DNA of 20,840 nucleotides, from positions 1 through 20,840 of the forward strand of contig JAEWNA010000321.1 in assembly GCA_023392975.1 (NCBI GenBank), read 5' to 3'. Below are positions 20,262 through 20,840 of this stretch, piece after piece. The stretch comes from Pseudomonadota bacterium. GTDB taxonomy: Bacteria > Pseudomonadota > Gammaproteobacteria > Xanthomonadales > Xanthomonadaceae. Both the position numbers and the translations under genes were made by a program. Each line of letters starts with the position of its first letter. Position 1 is the first letter of the stretch. Below the pieces are notes generated by a model, which saw nothing but the letters and a program-made list of their open reading frames with translations, made no database searches and had not been told where the DNA came from.

Positions 20262-20600
20262 ATGAAACTGATCACCGCCATCATCCGGCCGTTCAAGCTC
20301 GACGAGGTGCGCGAAGCCTTGTCGGAGATGGGCGTATCCGGCATCACCGTCACCGAAGTGAAAGGCTTCGGTCGACAGAAGGGACACACCGAGCTGTATC
20401 GCGGCGCGGAGTACGTCGTCGATTTCCTGCCGAAGATCAAGGTCGAGGTCGCGGTATCCAGCGACCAGCTCGACGCCGCGATCGAGGCGATCCAGCAGTC
20501 CGCAGGGACCGGCAAGATCGGCGACGGGAAGATCTTCGTCACCGCGCTGGAACAGGTCATCCGCATCCGCACGGGCGAAGTCGGCCCGGATGCGCTCTAA
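20262..20600 (+). CDS. glnK: Nitrogen regulatory P-II protein
   Basis: The 112-aa P-II signal protein senses 2-oxoglutarate, ATP/ADP and glutamine state. It starts MKLITAIIRPFKLDEVREAL, with the T-loop VKGFGRQKGHTELYRGAEY carrying the uridylylation Tyr51, then KIKVEVAVSS, the B-loop TGKIGDGKIFV, and VIRIRTGEVGPDAL. All expected residues are present. GGGGAG at 20251-20256 precedes the ATG. It is followed after 22 nt by a gene with a signal peptide that is probably amt, the usual glnK-amt pair in which GlnK blocks AmtB at low demand. It could equally be named glnB by sequence; glnK is chosen from context. Confidence 0.95.
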   Translation: MKLITAIIRPFKLDEVREALSEMGVSGITVTEVKGFGRQKGHTELYRGAEYVVDFLPKIKVEVAVSSDQLDAAIEAIQQSAGTGKIGDGKIFVTALEQVIRIRTGEVGPDAL

Positions 20601-20622
20601 CCCTCGCCTCGGAGACCGTCCC

Positions 20623-20840
20623 ATGAAAACCGGAACCCCCTTCGGGTCGCGGACCCGTACTCTCGCGCTCGCGCTGCTGCTCGGCGTGAGCGCTTCCTTC
20701 CTCGCATTCGCGGCCTCGGCGCAGTCCGAGCCCGGCACGCCCGCTGCCGACGCCACCGCGGCGGCGACGCCCGCCGCACCCGGCGAAGCGGCCCCCGCCG
20801 CGGACGCCGCCACGACCGTGGTGGCCGAGCCCGGCACCGC
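20623..20840 (+). CDS. amt: Probable ammonium transporter, N-terminal part (3'-truncated)
   Basis: The frame is open from an ATG 22 nt after glnK to the window edge. The first 72 residues are a signal peptide (about 1-33, LALALLLGVSASFLAFAASAQ) followed by a low-complexity Ala/Pro/Thr-rich stretch (TPAADATAAATPAAPGEAAP). No Amt transmembrane core is inside the window. The call rests on the near-universal glnK-amt gene pair and on the known cleavable signal peptide of many Amt proteins. The Ala-rich linker before the expected transporter core is unusual. Alternative: another exported protein placed after glnK. Confidence 0.65.
   Translation, partial: MKTGTPFGSRTRTLALALLLGVSASFLAFAASAQSEPGTPAADATAAATPAAPGEAAPAADAATTVVAEPGT

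Noticed and set aside
1..20840. CRISPR array, tRNA, rRNA or intact insertion sequence
   Set aside because: No regularly spaced direct repeats, no cloverleaf or rRNA-like segments and no transposase-like protein were seen in reading both strands.

Overview
The window is GC-rich, tightly packed bacterial chromosome. Gene content and order (rsmG-parA-parB; glnA with a sigma-54 promoter; glnK followed by a probable amt; an alpha-lytic-type secreted protease; a PlpD-type patatin; a GTAG-type REP palindrome) point to a gammaproteobacterium of the Xanthomonadaceae/Lysobacteraceae (Lysobacter, Luteimonas or a relative). This rests on family recognition, not a database search.

Layout. 1-2522: end of rsmG, then parA and parB with an ATGA overlap (chromosome partitioning). 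2609-3610: a secreted S51 (cyanophycinase-like) peptidase, followed by about 526 bp with no convincing gene. 4137-4587: two tandem, homologous, Arg/Tyr/Gly-rich proteins of 61 and 62 aa. Each is followed within 10 nt by a GC-rich stem-loop, and the second stem-loop exposes a pure C/U loop. 4677-5952: a hotdog thioesterase and a PlsC-type acyltransferase. 5972-6033: an inverted REP palindrome. 6071-6964: a visibly AT-richer gene for a protein with two tandem TerB-like helical repeats and a C-terminal BRCT domain. 7050-11420: YheT-like hydrolase, TPR/sulfotransferase-like protein, PEBP-family protein and RDD membrane protein, all on +. 11439-17561 on -: a small META-like secreted protein, a META+DUF4377 lipoprotein, uppP, an alpha-lytic-like protease and a PlpD-like patatin. 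17611-20840 on +: a nitrogen block with an NtrC-type site, a sigma-54 promoter, glnA, a repeat-rich spacer, a GNAT acetyltransferase, another hairpin-rich spacer, glnK and the start of a probable amt gene.

How the genes work together. parA/parB form the partition module. glnA, glnK and amt form the ammonium-assimilation module: GlnA carries the adenylylation Tyr, GlnK the uridylylation Tyr, and the glnA promoter has the -24/-12 elements and an upstream dyad expected for NtrC control. plsC and uppP serve phospholipid and cell-wall lipid metabolism. The S51 peptidase, the alpha-lytic-like protease and PlpD are exported hydrolases, consistent with a predatory or lytic soil lifestyle.

Most worth a second look: (1) the tandem small-protein/stem-loop cassette at 4137-4645; (2) an exact 35-bp duplication of the glnA 3' end flanking a 114-bp hairpin-packed segment; (3) the AT-rich TerB-repeat/BRCT gene next to a REP palindrome; (4) the palindromic leader of glnK. 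No tRNA, rRNA, CRISPR array or intact insertion sequence was seen.
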